From: Corallium rubrum
Lineage: Eukaryota > Cnidaria > Anthozoa > Scleralcyonacea > Coralliidae
Direction: 5' to 3'
Length of the DNA stretch: 64,000 nucleotides
NCBI GenBank assembly: GCA_964035015.1
Contig: OZ035997.1
Coordinates: forward strand, 29,732,567 to 29,796,566
Position numbers and translations under genes: made by a program. The notes under the pieces are model-generated. The model was not told the origin of the DNA. It made no database searches and saw only the letters and a list, made by a program, of their open reading frames with translations. Below are positions 40,001 through 55,200 of this stretch, in pieces (position 1 is the stretch's first letter; every line of letters starts with the position of its first letter).

Positions 40001-41908
40001 GAGGTTTCAAAAGAGATGGGATTATTTTTAGCTGTACATTTTGCAAAGGCAGAATTAATAGTTAACAGCTCAAAAATTACATTTATACTAGAGTCTGAGA
40101 TAAAAACAATTCAGCAGAATCGGATTCCAGAAAGAAGTATTAAACAGACAATGTACCAAACATTACTTGAGAATCTGTGATTATTTAATACTGAAATCTT
40201 TGCCTTGCACGATAGCAGTTTTACCCAACCGAAGCGATAATCCTGATAAAACATGTCGTACTGTACAATTTTACAATTTATATAAACCAATCAAACATAT
40301 ACAGTACGAAAAAGAAAGTGATTTATGTATAGGCAAATACACACTCACATAAAATCAAGATTTCTTTGGTGCATTACCAATACCATGCAGAGTTTCAAAC
40401 TTGAGAGGTTCCCCTTTTCTTAAAAATTCTGACAAAAACTTTAGGCAACAACGAACTGTCAGAGCTGAGGTCGAAAATTGAAAGAAGAAAAAATTAATTG
40501 TGGGGAATTAAATGAAGATCAACATTCGTTGAGCTCGCCAGCAAAATAAGATGCATTCTTTGCTATAACCATTATCACTTATAATTACCAGCTGAGAGGC
40601 CCTATTATATAGGGGTTATCGGGATACGGGATATTTAAGGGGAAAATTATAGGGATATGGGATACTGAAGAAAAAATTATAGGGATATGGGATATGGAAG
40701 ATAACATATCTGCATATTTTGATAACATTTAAAGTCATTATTGTCCTTATAGATTCATTATTAAAGTCACTAAAGACATTAAATGTGGTCATTGTAAAGT
40801 TTTTTCACAATATTTTTCAAGTTTTTACTAATTCGTATCAGGAATTTCTCTATTGACCTCTATTGTCCCTATTGTCACTATTTAAATTGTCAATTCAGCA
40901 ATCTCGTTCCCAGTAGTCTTTCCGCGCAGTCTTTCATGTTTCATAAATATCTAGTGCCCAGTCTCCTCTCCAGTGAGCGAAATATGGCATTATGGCGACA
41001 GTCCAGACTGCAGAGTATGGCAAGTGCACACCCGAGATATTTTTTGTCAAATGACGTTGCACACTTTAATTACGACACGCGGAACTAGTACCTGTAGCCT
41101 TTACAGGGCATATATGGTCATATATGCATCGTATGTTACATTACAATATGGAAATCAAGCTTGCTGCGCCAATCTTCCTGCATCTATAGGTTAATTTCAC
41201 TACAGCCCCTTTTATTTACACGACACAACTTGATCAGACGACCATTAAAGCGATTAAAAATGCAAACGTTTTTCGCCGGCTGTAAGTCGTTACCAATTTT
41301 TTCATTATAGGGATACAAGACGAAATCATTTAGGGATACGGGATATTTTAAGGAAAAATAAACGGGATATGGGATATCCAGACCCCCCCTTATGGGGCCT
41401 CAGCTGAGATGGGTTGCTCGATTTCTTTTCCTGGTCAATTGCTTGCTTACGTCATGTACTTAATAATAACTATCTATGACAAATAATTTATAATTAATTT
41501 ACATCTTCTTTGCATTTGATTAGGTTGGCCTCCTCAGATGATGGTATACTATTAAATGAACTCAAAATATCAAATATTATTGACCGAAAGAAAATAGCGT
41601 TAAGAGCAATGGATGTTGTTTTGTTTGGTGCCCCCAGAGGTAAACTAAAAATTGTGTAGAAATTGCAATGTTGCATGCATTTTTTATCAATTGTCGTTGT
41701 ACGGTCTGTAGCCGCGTCATAATTTATAAGCTTCCAGAATTATAACTGGAGGTGCAACCGCTGATCTATATGTAATATTTAAAAACCGCGCAGGAGGGCT
41801 TTATCGGATATAAAACACGGGGCGATAGCCGAGTGTTTTAAGCCGATAAAGCCCGCGTGCTGCAAGGTTTTCAAATATTACATATAGATCAGCTAGTGGT
41901 TGCATCTC

Positions 41909-41969
<61 letters not shown>

Positions 41970-42158
41970 CATTTTTGTTCACGAAATGTTAGAGTGCTCA
42001 ATACCATATAGATAGAGCAAAATATAAAGCATGAAGTATAGTTACCTTAAAGTCTTCGCTACCAGAGGTTTCACCCTAAACGGGATCATCACCTGATGAT
42101 CCCGTTTAGGGTGAAACCTCTGGTGGCGAAGACTTTAAGGTAACTATACTTCATGCTT

Positions 42159-42228
<70 letters not shown>

Positions 42229-42233
42229 CATAT

Positions 42234-42308
<75 letters not shown>

Positions 42309-45300
42309 ACCGCATTCCTTATGTCCAGCAGTCAATATTTTGAGGCAGAAGCCAGATCCGACATCTTACTACTCCCTGTCCAGTACTCTTTTCGAGCTTA
42401 AGAGTAGTAAGAGTTACCGGGGGAGTCAGAAAAGCCGTAAAACAATTCTCAGATGCCAATTTACCGACTGGAAAACAGAAGGAAATTACGAGCAAATACA
42501 GTCCGAAATTATCAACAAATATACTTCAAGGCTTTGTAAATCCATGTTTTACTACCAAAGGAAAAAAAATAGTTTCGTAATGAAGTTATTGACTGTTTTA
42601 GTTGGTTATTTACGAGTTTTGTGATAAAGGCAAATTTATCGATTATCGCGGGCAGAGTAAAAAAACTACGAAATAACACGTTTTAGTGCTTAAAGGGTAT
42701 TGACAATAAAAGAACCACACGAAAAGAACCACATTAAGAAAATTTCTGTTATTGATATCAAACAAAGAACACTTTACACGGTTTAGAAGTTTAGCTTTTG
42801 CATTTGTTGGTTTTGTTAAAGGACATTGGCAACAAAAATTAAGTTTGTTTAATTTGAAAGAACTCGTGAAATTGTAATAGAAGATCTTTTACAACTTTTT
42901 CGTGTCTTTGTTCGTTTGCAAGATATTTCAGTTTGTTTAATAAATGAGATGGCTCTGACGCCAGGAGCAAGGTACAGTATCTTTACACAAAGCAACATCA
43001 GTTATGAAATGTTTAGCGTCATCACAAGGCGTTTTTATGTGCATAGTTTCAAGTGATTTCGTTGAACAAATTTAGAGATATAACTGATTTTGTTACGTGT
43101 GAAAATACTGTACCCTGCTCCTGACATCAGAGGCCATCTCGTTCACATATTAAACAAATTGAAATATCTTGAAAACGAAGAAAAATACGAAAAAATTGTA
43201 AAAGATCTTCTAGTACAACTTTATGAGTTCTTTCAAATTAGACAAACTTAATTTTTGTTGCCAATGTCCTTTAATAATACCAACAAATGCAAAAGCTAAA
43301 CTTCTAAACCGTGTAAAGTGTTCTTTGTTTGATATCAATAACAGAAATTGTCTTAATGTGGTTCTTTTTGTGTTTTTTCATGCTACGAAAACATACGAAG
43401 TTTCCGTGGCGGCCGTCTTGGTACTCCAAATTTGTCATCTCATCCAGTGGCTTCATTTTTGGAGCCTGGATGAGCAATCCAGTATATATAGAGATCAGCC
43501 CTGGATGCAGCGCATCATGGGGCGAGTGTTGCTGTGTACAACTTGTTTAATTGAAAAATAATATTCGAAATGTTTAGCTTTAATAGAACTTCACGAAATT
43601 TACGCGGAACAGAACTTCGACTATGTTCTTTCCGCCCATGCAAATAAATGTGTCATCGCCAGAAATTATAACCATCAACTGAAATATTACACTCGCACCA
43701 GGCCCCTGAGGCGAATGTTGCTAACTCACTCAATGTAATGAAATGTATAGAAAAAGTCCTTTTATTCCCAATTTTTATCATTTATAAACAAAAAATAAAA
43801 AATGTGATCGCCCAGTACGGGAGTAAGGCATGTAAACAACATCTAGGAATAACAGTCACTTTTGTATGTTTAAAATTGATCTTACTTTTCTCGATGAGCG
43901 CTTTCGTCGCTCTTCTCCTTACCAATTGGGTACTTGCACTATAAACTTCCGTCGAGTTACCTAAATCAAGTGAACTTTTTAATAAAAGCAAAGCTCGGAC
44001 GACAAAATGTGATCCCCAGGACGTAAACATGAAGACTAGAGCTTTCAATTCCAAGTACTTAAACATTGCTATAAAGAAACAAATTGATCTTACGTTTTTT
44101 CTGTTGAAAAAGTGCTTTCGAGCGTTCATTAACTTGTAAAGGACTCGCTGCTTTTGATTCCTCGATTTGAGGGCCATACTAATAGGGGCTGTTTATATGG
44201 AAGGCGGGACGGGACGTTTTTCATCCTGGGTTTACATGAGAGTGTTCCTACCGGGACGATTTACCCTGGAATACCTGGGACGTTCAACAAGCATCTCTAG
44301 TTCGTGTTGGACATGTTCGGTATTTAGCTTTTTTTAAGAAAACTAAGCTATTTGGTCGGATAAACTGTACGTATGTTGTAGCCAGATGAATTATCTTTCT
44401 TCCAGCATATTTGAAGCTACTACAGTGGTTTATTTCTCGAGAAAACATTCGGAGAAGACAGATTATAATACATACGAAAAAAAATATTCAAAATAGCCGC
44501 CGCTGTTATGATTTGGACATGTTTGGTATTTCGCTTTTTTTAGGGAAACTAAGCTATTTGGTTGGATAAACTGTACGTATGTTGTAGCAAGGTGAATTAT
44601 CTTTCTGCCAATATATTTTATAACTTCTACAGTGGATTATTTCTCGAGAAAACATTCGGAGAAGACAGTTTATAATACATACGAAAAAAAGTTAAAAATA
44701 GCGGCCGCTATTATGATTTGGACATGTTCGGTACGTATTTCGCTTTTTTTAGGGAAACTAAGCTATTTGGTCGGATAAACTGTACGTATGTTGTAACAAG
44801 GTGAATTATCTTTCTGTCAATATATTTTATAACTTCTACAGTGGATTATTTCTTGAGAAAACGTTCGGAGTAGACGGACTAGGCAAACTTTGTCAGAATT
44901 TTTGCCAAGTCAGCATAATATCGTCCTGGCAAACGTCCCGGCAAACGTCCCGGCAAAGCAGGACGGAGTGTTTACATGAGAAAAATTGTCTTGCATTTGC
45001 CAGGATCCTGGCTGAGCGAACCGGGATCCCGCTTTGCTGGGACGGGACGAAAAACGTCCCGGGAAAATTCTTTCCATATAAACGGAACGGGACAAATAAG
45101 AGATATATACATCTCAAACTCATTAATAATTCATGAGATAATCAGCCAATTACAATAGTCCATTCAATCACCTGATTGACGTTGGATACGCTAGGAAAGC
45201 CCAAGATATTAGATGAAAACCGGTGTTCATCTAATTCTTAAGATCTTAATTATCTATGCAAAATAAACAAGTTGCTGTATGAATAAATTTTACACACACT

Positions 45301-48300
45301 CAAGAATAAAATCTCTTGAGGGTTTATTTTAATTGTATTTTGTAATTGAAATCGCTCGATTGAGATGCCATATCAACAACTCGTTTATCGTGTTTCATCA
45401 GGGGAATCCAAACACTCGAAAACAATAAAACCACTCGGCCTTCGGCCTCGTGCTTCATCATGTTTTCTCGTGTTTGGATCCCCTGATGAAACACTCAAAC
45501 TCGCTGTTGATATATTACATGAATATGGCGGGATCCCGGGTAAACGTCCCGTCCCAGCAAACGCCTCGTCCCGCCTCCCGTGTAAACAGCCCCTAAGAGA
45601 AAAAAGTCGCTGTAACCGCAGGCACTATAGCTTAAAAATACTCCATTTTCATTCAAATTGACATGAGCACCCATAAATGGTGAAGTTCGCTGACCCGGTT
45701 GTACCTTGGTTGAGCCTGCATAGGCGCGAAATGTTGAAAAAATCAAATAAAATGTTATCCTTTGGGTGTTACCGCTGTCTACCTACGGCGGGCGCGACGG
45801 TTATGATTTCTGGCGATGAAGTTAATGTTAACTAAGCGTGTAAGCGTCAGAAAAATATTAATGACAGAAATAAAATCGAATTTACCACACAGCTATAAAT
45901 GCAAAAAAAAATGCCAAAAAAGATATTCTAGGATATTCTTCGACAGGTTTTCTTGATTGTTGTTTTAGGAAGGCACGGGTGGCACAATCCGCTTGCCTCT
46001 CTTCACTTAATTTAATTTAATTTAATTTAATTTAATTTAATTTAATTTAATTTAATTTAATTTAATTTAATTTAATTTAATTTAATTTAATTTAATTTAA
46101 TTTAATTTAAGCCCGGTCGAATGTAACCTCGTACCCAGGGTCTTATGAGAATGGCGGGGCGGAGAGAAGACCCTGGCAAAGGCTGGTCACGTGACACCAA
46201 TAATTTTGGAATATTTTGATGAGTGACTCACACTGTACCGGGGGGCGCGATACAGTCACTGATAAACAAGTATAGTTTGTTATTCAGCGAACTATTTAAG
46301 CAACCAAGAATAACAAAAACCGTACAAATATAAACAAGACATTCTCTTAACAAATTTATAAAATCAGTTAATGACCGTCTTAAGTAAGAAGCGTCTACAC
46401 TACAACATATTTGCTTTATTATGCAAGAAGTATTTTAATAATATTTCGGTTTTTGGACTTTCCGAATCTAATTTAAAAAGTTTAGAAATATACAAAGTCA
46501 AAGTCTTCAGTGTTAATCTATAATGTTCGTCAATCGTAGTATTGTTGTTGATCGAATATTTGTATTAAAGTACAACCTCAAAGTCAACGAGGACAGCAGA
46601 TTCGAATAGCCGTTAAGCCGTTTGAGTATAAATCGACAGATAGAACAATTAAATTTCCACAAATCCCAAACATGTGGACAAGAAACATAAATGTGCTATA
46701 CTGGACGGTAAATAAACTTCCAACAATCAACAGCATTCGAATATTTTAAGTGTATGTAGCAGTACCTGTATTAAACCGCAGTAGTTCTATTGAAAGCGGG
46801 TTTCTGTTTATCAGTTTATGATCGTTCGTCACCTTCAGCTTCATTTCTGGCGATTGACGGCAACAAATATGAATTATCCAGCAAATGTCGTAAATTTTGA
46901 AATATATCTAATTTATTTACCGCTCGAATTTGACGTTACAGGACTTGCAACAACATTCTATATTTATAATAAGAACCGAATCAATTAACCGCTCCCCCCA
47001 GGACGAGCGAAGCTCAAATTATCCACGTCCCAAATACTCCAAGAATCTTGGAGTATTTTGGAATCACGTGACCAGCCTTTGCCAGGGTCTTCTCATCTCG
47101 CCATTTTGAAAGCAGATAAGACCCTGGGTACGAGGTTGGGTCGAATGGAGTAGAGTTGATTATCTTCTGTGTCTCGAGGGTTTTTCACCGGGTTCTCCGG
47201 TTCTCTTCCCTCCGCAAAATCAACACCATTCGTTGATAGGAGTGGCGCCTACCCCTGCCTTTGGGTAGTCGTCAACGAAAGAGGAGCCTTCAGCTGCGTT
47301 CGATTGCGTTACCGGTCGAACAACTAGCTCAACAACAACTCAACTCATTGTGTTGAAAGCTATAAAATATTAAAAGTGACATATGTTAAAGATAAATGCA
47401 CTTAATAATAAGCTGTTACTCCGACTGACGAACCATACCGGACCAGTCAAGTAAAGAAAACTCTACTTGCCCCAGTTGGGATTCGAACCCGTGACCTTTG
47501 GTTTACATAAATGCACTTATTTGCACATGCATGGGACAAAAAAGTATGTCAGCTACAGCTAACTGCTGGTAAATTTTGCTCGTTTCATGGTTTGCGGACT
47601 ATTTTTATTATTATTTTTTTAATGAAGCTGCTAGTGAAGATCAAAGGAAACTTGAATTTAATGCTATTCATAGCATTCATACTCATTTGGATGATGACAA
47701 GAGTGGAGATGTGGATTTTAAGGAGTCAAAAGAGGTTTGAACTTTTTGCATTATGTTGTTTATTTTTTGGGGTTTTTTGGGGGGGAAAGAAGGAGGTGTG
47801 AAATTAAAAACAATATTCTTTTATTCATTGTGAACAAATGAAATCCTAGTTATTTCTGCAACTTGGTTGACTGTATGCATTTGGTATTCGATTACTGGCT
47901 GTTTTATCGTGTTGATCTATAATTGTTTGGAACAGTTTTAATTATACTCAATTTGAATAGTTCTAGTTTCGTTATTTTGTAGCTGCTTATTAATTTGTTT
48001 ATTAACTAACATTTTATTTCAAAATTCCTTACTCAGAGAGTTTGAAATTTTCTTTTAAAGTTTTCAAGCTGAAAAATAAAGTAGCAATGAGCATTTGCGC
48101 ATGACGAATGTCTACCGCATCTCTGTTACATTACACCAAGCTCGAAAAAATACCACATGTATATGTACGACTATTAACAACACTTTAACTAGATTTTATA
48201 TGCAAACGCAACTTTTGCCCCTAATTAAGCGTAATCATGAATGGCTCAATCGTCAGAGTGTCTAACCAGTTATTGGAAGGTATACAGTAGTTTACAGTCA

Positions 48301-50871
48301 AAATGGAAGTCCCACTTCTGCTTCTGTTCTGTTGTGTATTACTGTAGCCGCTACAGAAACGTGAGAAAAATCTAGCGATAAAAGTCGCCTATTCTTGATT
48401 TGTATTTGGTGTCGATTTGGGAGAAACATTCGTTATATTATGAGTAAATTTCATGAAAGCTAAATTATACTTCCAGTTCACATATTCACACGCTTCAGTA
48501 GCGACTACAGAAATACAGTATAATACACAACAAATTACAGAAGTAGAAGTGGGAAGGTATTTCCATTTTGACTGCATGTAAAAATCTAGTATATCAAACG
48601 TTTGTTACATAATTATACACTACATGCATCAAGCTCGAAATCGTGCCGCCACATGCTACATGCGTACCACTCCCTACTAGTTTAACCATAGTTAATAGAA
48701 AACATGGTTTGGAAGCTCAACAAAAGTCATTGTTTTATGTTTTTGTTCAGGTTTATGGAAATTTGTGCACTTTCACGGTTACTGAACATATTGTGTTTTC
48801 TGTATAATGAAGCAATCGTCCAATAGCAACGTTTGGGTCCAATCACTCAACCGTTAATTCTGCTTAAATATTAATAAGCCTAAAACAAAGGATTTGTGCA
48901 TCTTCATGTACTTTTCAACATGAATTGTAGCTTGATTGTTAACCGCTTTGAAGTTTGCCGGGTTTCCAAACCATGTTTATTTTCTATTAACTATGGTTTA
49001 ACGTCTCTTTAACTACATCTTATAGACCACTTTCATAATAGCGTTTAATTTGAATATTCTTTTATGGCCCTTCTCGCCTCGTTTGGGTCTGCAATTGATC
49101 GTTTTCACTCACGTGATCGGTGGCCCTTTTGGGGTAGTGAAACAATACGAAATATTTGTATAAGAATAGAGTTAAATTCCCATAGGATAAAGATTGTGCA
49201 CCAATATGGCCGCATTTCATTGTTTCTGTGCACCAATATGGCCGCCGTGACGTCAGATGAAAACCACTGAAGAATTGAAAAGAATCTTTGTTCATAACGA
49301 GAACAGAAAAGCTAATTTACAGTGTGTATCAAAAAAATTCGAACCCTTAGAAAATGATTATGAAAAATTAGCATTCTTTTCAAACAACCTATTGTAGTAG
49401 TTTGAAAGCCCTAAAAGCGCTGAGTTATGAATTAATCAGCACATAAGTTAAACAGGAAGAGAAAAAGCTTTTAAATACTTTCACCATGCATACACTTCAA
49501 GTTATCTTAATTTCCCAGGTGTATAAGACCGTGTTTTTTTACGCACCCGTGGCTCAGAAGTGTTTAGAGCTTTCAAACTACTACAATAGGTTGCTTGAAA
49601 AGAATGCTAATTCTTCATTTTCTAAGGGTTCGAATGTTTTTGATACAAACTGTAGATGCACATAAAAGAATATTTAAAGTTGGTGGTCTTTGTGAAAGCG
49701 ATCTATAAAAGTGACTAAGTGATAAAGTGACTAGCACATATGACTATGAATTTGCATGTAACTTTTGCTCTCCGTCCGAGCCTCGTTATTTGAAGGTTGC
49801 AGGTACGATTTCTGTCTGGGACGCAAAATTACTTTCAGAATAAGGACGATGCACCAAATGCCTGTCCATGACACGAAGCTTGCAAACGTGCCACATGCAC
49901 TACATGTATACGTACTACATCTAATGTGCATGTAAACGCTTCCGGTTAGAGGCAGATATAACTGAATTTGCAACCTTAACTTTTCATCAGAGCCTCTCAT
50001 TAGCTCAATGAGAGCGCCTCATTGCAAGTTAGAGCGCCTCATTGCTATTTTGGTCATTGATAGATATTGCTAGGGACAATGATTGTTTGTAACGAAACAA
50101 TATTTTAATTTTCTTTAGTTTCTTCAACATGAACTTCATGTCCAAGATAATAAACGTCATTCAAAATTTCATTCAGGGGATGGCTCTATTTCTGTAAATG
50201 ATCTTTGGAAAGCTTGGCTTAATAGTGAAGGTACTGTACATTTCTATTTAGTTTTACATTCAGCACTTCTGAGTTTAATACTTAATAGTCAGCTTCCGCT
50301 TACTTTTGAAATCCGAAACGTATAATTGAAATGAACATTCCGAATTTACGTTGCAATGTTCAGAACTACATTGCGAGGTAGATACAAATTTTAAGTCGGC
50401 AATTTGTTTCTGTTTAACCAAGTATCTATTATTCTTCATTTCCATCAAACACTATACAACAAATAATCTTCTACTCCGTGATTTCGCCATTAGGAATTCA
50501 ATTCAAAGCTTATTAAATTCGAACTTCACAATGAACTTCGCGAACTTCCTTACCTAGTTCCCAAACTAGCTTCCAACAAATGTTGACAAACGAATTTCAA
50601 AAGCGAGCTGAAACTGACTATAAATCGTTTGTTTGTATATATTTGATATATTGTTTCAACATATTTAGTTTGTAAATGGACACCAGACGAAGTTGCTGAC
50701 TGGTTGAAAAATACCGTTGACTTGCCTAAGTATTCAGAAGTTTTTAAGAAAGAAAAAATTAGTGGATATCATCTACCAAGGTATTGTTAGAATGTTTTAG
50801 CATTGAATCCACTGTTTTAAACTTGCATTCCTTCTTAATAACTATAGCATGGTTTGAAATTAGTGCTTGGG

Positions 50872-50938
<67 letters not shown>

Positions 50939-50939
50939 T

Positions 50940-50971
<32 letters not shown>

Positions 50972-50986
50972 ACTAACTAACTATAG

Positions 50987-51083
<97 letters not shown>

Positions 51084-51102
51084 ACTAACTAACTATAGCT
51101 AG

Positions 51103-51189
<87 letters not shown>

Positions 51190-51293
51190 GCTAAGAAAAT
51201 GAAATAAAATAAGTTAAATTAAATTAATTAAATAAATTAAATCAATCAATCAATCAATCACAATTAAATAAATCAAATCAATCAATCAATCAA

Positions 51294-51348
<55 letters not shown>

Positions 51349-52227
51349 AAAATTTTTTTTTCTTATTTCCATTTGATTAGGTTGGCCTCCTTGGATGATG
51401 GTGTACTATTAAACAAACTCAAAATATCCAATATTATTGACCGAAAGAAAATAGCGTTAAGAGCAATGGATGTTGTTTTGTTTGGTGCCCCCAGAGGTAA
51501 ACTAAAAATTGTGTAGAAATTGCAAAGTTGGTATTTACAACTGAACCCCTGCGCATTTGAAATTGTTAGCTATTACAAAGTTACATACATATTTGCAAAA
51601 TTGTCTAGTATTTACAGCCAAACCAGGTGTTCTTTTCCATGGGTGAAAAGAATTTTAAAAAGTGATGTAAAAGACAAAAGAAGCACAGACTAGGGAATTG
51701 TATAGTGAATGTCAACACTAAAGTTTCTTATTAAGAATTGAAAATGATTTGCGTTATAATACAATTGTTCGGTTTCAATATTATTATTAAGTTTCTCAGT
51801 GGATACGGAGTGAAATTTTGACAATTCGTCAGTGTGACACAATCACACCGTGTTGATTACTTGTGTGAAGATGTGTGACGTAAGACATGTTAGAAAACTG
51901 GGTCTTAGTTAGTGAGCATATGGTTAAACAATGAGTTCGAAAATACGCCGTATAGTCTTGGTTGAATGTTTTGAAAGATGTTGTAAGATGCAAAAAAATC
52001 GTGGATTTAGTAATATAAATGAGTTTTACAGGAAGTCGTGTGCACTTCTACACTCGAAAATTTTGTATACTTTTCCCGTTCCAGAAAGTAAAATATCTTT
52101 TTCCATCCATGCTTGTAGATTGGTGACATTGCATTTCCGTTGTGCCATTGAAACAAATTTAACCCTTTCACCTCTAGTGGGCCCAAAACCGGCCCTTTTA
52201 TTATTTTACTCTGTCTTACGCCAGATT

Positions 52228-52260
<33 letters not shown>

Positions 52261-55200
52261 TGCATGGTAACGGGAAACCTCCAGTGGCGTTAATGATTAT
52301 CGTTATTCTTTATCCTATAGGGCACAATTATTTAAAAGATTTGGTTTTAGGCCTCGCTGTTCTTATAGCTATGGTTGGCTTTTGGTTTTCAAATGTTCAG
52401 AAACGTAAAGCTCAAAAGCAAATGGAAATCATGATGAAAGATGTTGAATACTTGCAAGATGCCGAGAAAAATTTAACTACTCTACAAAGCAGGTACATTT
52501 CTATCTGGAATAATTTATTTCATATAGCGTTGAAGCTCGTGGGCACAGAAAGTTTGCGTTTAGGGTTTTGTGCTGTCTGCATGCGATTGTTTACCGATTT
52601 GAATTTATTTGAATCATGCCACATGAGATACACTGCAAAATGGTTTGTTTTCTGTTATCAGTTATAACTGCTGTGATAGGATAATTTGAGCTATATGTGA
52701 TCTGAAGGACGAGATAATTAAATTTCTGTTGAGAGATTCAACGTCGTATACGCGAGTTGCGCGATCGTGCGCACGCATCATTTTGGCGGCCCACAGGCAT
52801 AATTTTGGCGGGCTACATGCATAACAAATGTGGTAAATGAAAGAAATTCGACAATTTTGAAGATATTAGCATCAGGAATTATTTCTATCTTTAAAAATAG
52901 TTAAATTTCGTTTAGTATTGGTCACGCTTTTATGACGCGCCAAAATGATGCGCTCGCAACATCGTGCAACTGGCCTATACGCTAACGCTATACGCATTGC
53001 CACAATGATCGTTTAAGCAGTGCCTCTAGTGTCATAATCTGTATTAATAGTTCTTTGTTAGCGCAGTGGTTTCAAATTTTCCGAACTTCAAACTAATCCC
53101 CGGGCGTAGGGCCGAAGGCCTGGATCTCGGCATGTGTGGACACCATTTACACGCGAAATCACACGCGAGATGAAAAACTGAAGTAATTAGGAAACCTGTT
53201 TATATATCTGTATATGTTACAATTCCGCAGCTTGCGCGATTCGGATAGCAGGTTACTGGTAACTAATCTGTTAAAATATTCAAATTATTCAAATTTACGT
53301 GCGCAAATTATCAGTTCGGTTAGATTACCAAATCGTTTTTCAAGGATCATGATCTGGAAGAAATCTTTTCCAGAAAAAAATGCTTTACAGGTAAAACAAT
53401 AGTATGGAAAAAGACCCCAAGAAAGAAGGCTAAGGGGCTGTTTATATGGAAGGCGGGACGGGACGTTTGCCGGGCTTATATGAGAATATTTCCAGGGGGG
53501 ACAATTGCGACCGGGACGTTTCTCAACACAGTTAGAAAGATGTAAAAAAACACAGAATAACAGAGAAATAAAAGAATTTGACGTATTATAAAGGGCTGCT
53601 GTCCTTCTACTAGCCGTTATCACTCATTTATATCGAATAAACGGCTTAAGAATCAAAATAAATACTCGAAACGGTATCCGTCATATCGTCCCGGTTAGGC
53701 GGGACAGAGCATTTACATGGCGAAAATTGTCCCACACAAGCCGGGATCCCGGTTGTGTAAACTGGGATCCCGCTTTGCTGAGACGGGACGAAAAACGTCC
53801 CGGCAAACATCTTTCCATATAACGGAACGAGATAAATATGAGAGAGATATACATGCATGGCGAGATCCCGTTTAACGTCACGTCCCGGCAAACGTCCCGT
53901 CCCGTCTCCCATGTAAACAGCCCCTAAGAAGATAAGTGGCAGCGAGAAGAGGCAACAAAGTCAATCAATACGACTTAAAACCACCGAAAAAAAGCAAAAA
54001 ATTTGCGATAAAGACCGAAAACAATGCCGGCCGAAATGTAACTGAAAGAGCAAGGATGTGTCCTGAAGCTGTCCAAAGCCGATAAAGAATTCTGCAATGC
54101 ATGGTATATTCTACTTAGCTCGAGAAAGAACAATGAATAAATTTTGGAACAAACGGCTTGTTAGATCTTGAAGAGAACTGAATGATGATATTTGTCATTT
54201 TTTGTCAACAAAGAGAAACGTAAGAAACCGAAAAAGAAAACTAGGAGAAATTAAAACGCCGCCAGTAAAAAGACAATCTGAAAAACAATCTGATTGACAG
54301 CGTTTGTGGTGACAAAAGCAGAAGAAAGTTTAACAGTAGGAGATTCGGTTTAGCGGAGTTAAAACGGAATAAATCTTGAAAATGAAAATCAATATAAATA
54401 ATATTTTGTCTACAGTTGTCTTTGGACGCTAGGACGTGGCATTGTGTCTTTTCTTTGCCATTGTTTATATCTATTTTTGAATGAAAATTTGTCATTTGGT
54501 TCATCTCATGTCATTTTAATTGACTTCGCATGCACTTTCACCCGTCATCTGTTTTTCTTTTCTTTTGTTGAAAGACTTCACGAGGCTGAAGCCAGTCACC
54601 AAGTTATTCAGCACGAGAAGTTTGTATTGGAAAGCAACCTGAAAACCGAGATTGAAACTGCGAAGGTATTTTTGTATCTCAAATAAAGTGCTTCATTATT
54701 TTTACTGCAAGACTCGGACTGCCGGAGAATGTTAGATGATATTGAACTACCGTATAACATAAGATAATGGAAGGGGAACTGGATAGGAAACCTAAAACGA
54801 TCTTACGAAACCGGAAACGATGTTTGTACAACTTGCTATGGTAATTATACACTTATAAGCAGCACCTAACGAGTGATCCCACATGACCAGGATCAACCAT
54901 TGCTGAAATTAAACAATTGTGTAATATCACTTAAGTCAGTTGTGTCTGATTTTAGCCATGTGGGACCACCAGTTAGGTGCGATTTGCCGCGTATAAGTGT
55001 ATAATTACCATAGCAAGTTGTGCAAACATCGTTTCCGGTTTCGTTAGTTTCCTATCCAGTTCCCCTTCCATTATCTATAGTATAAACGGAAACTATAAAG
55101 TCATTAGTAATGGCAGCGGTCCCTGACATCATTGGCACTAACATCAGCATTACGTCATCTTGAAAGACAACGGAGTTTCCAAACCAGCTCCCTCCACTAA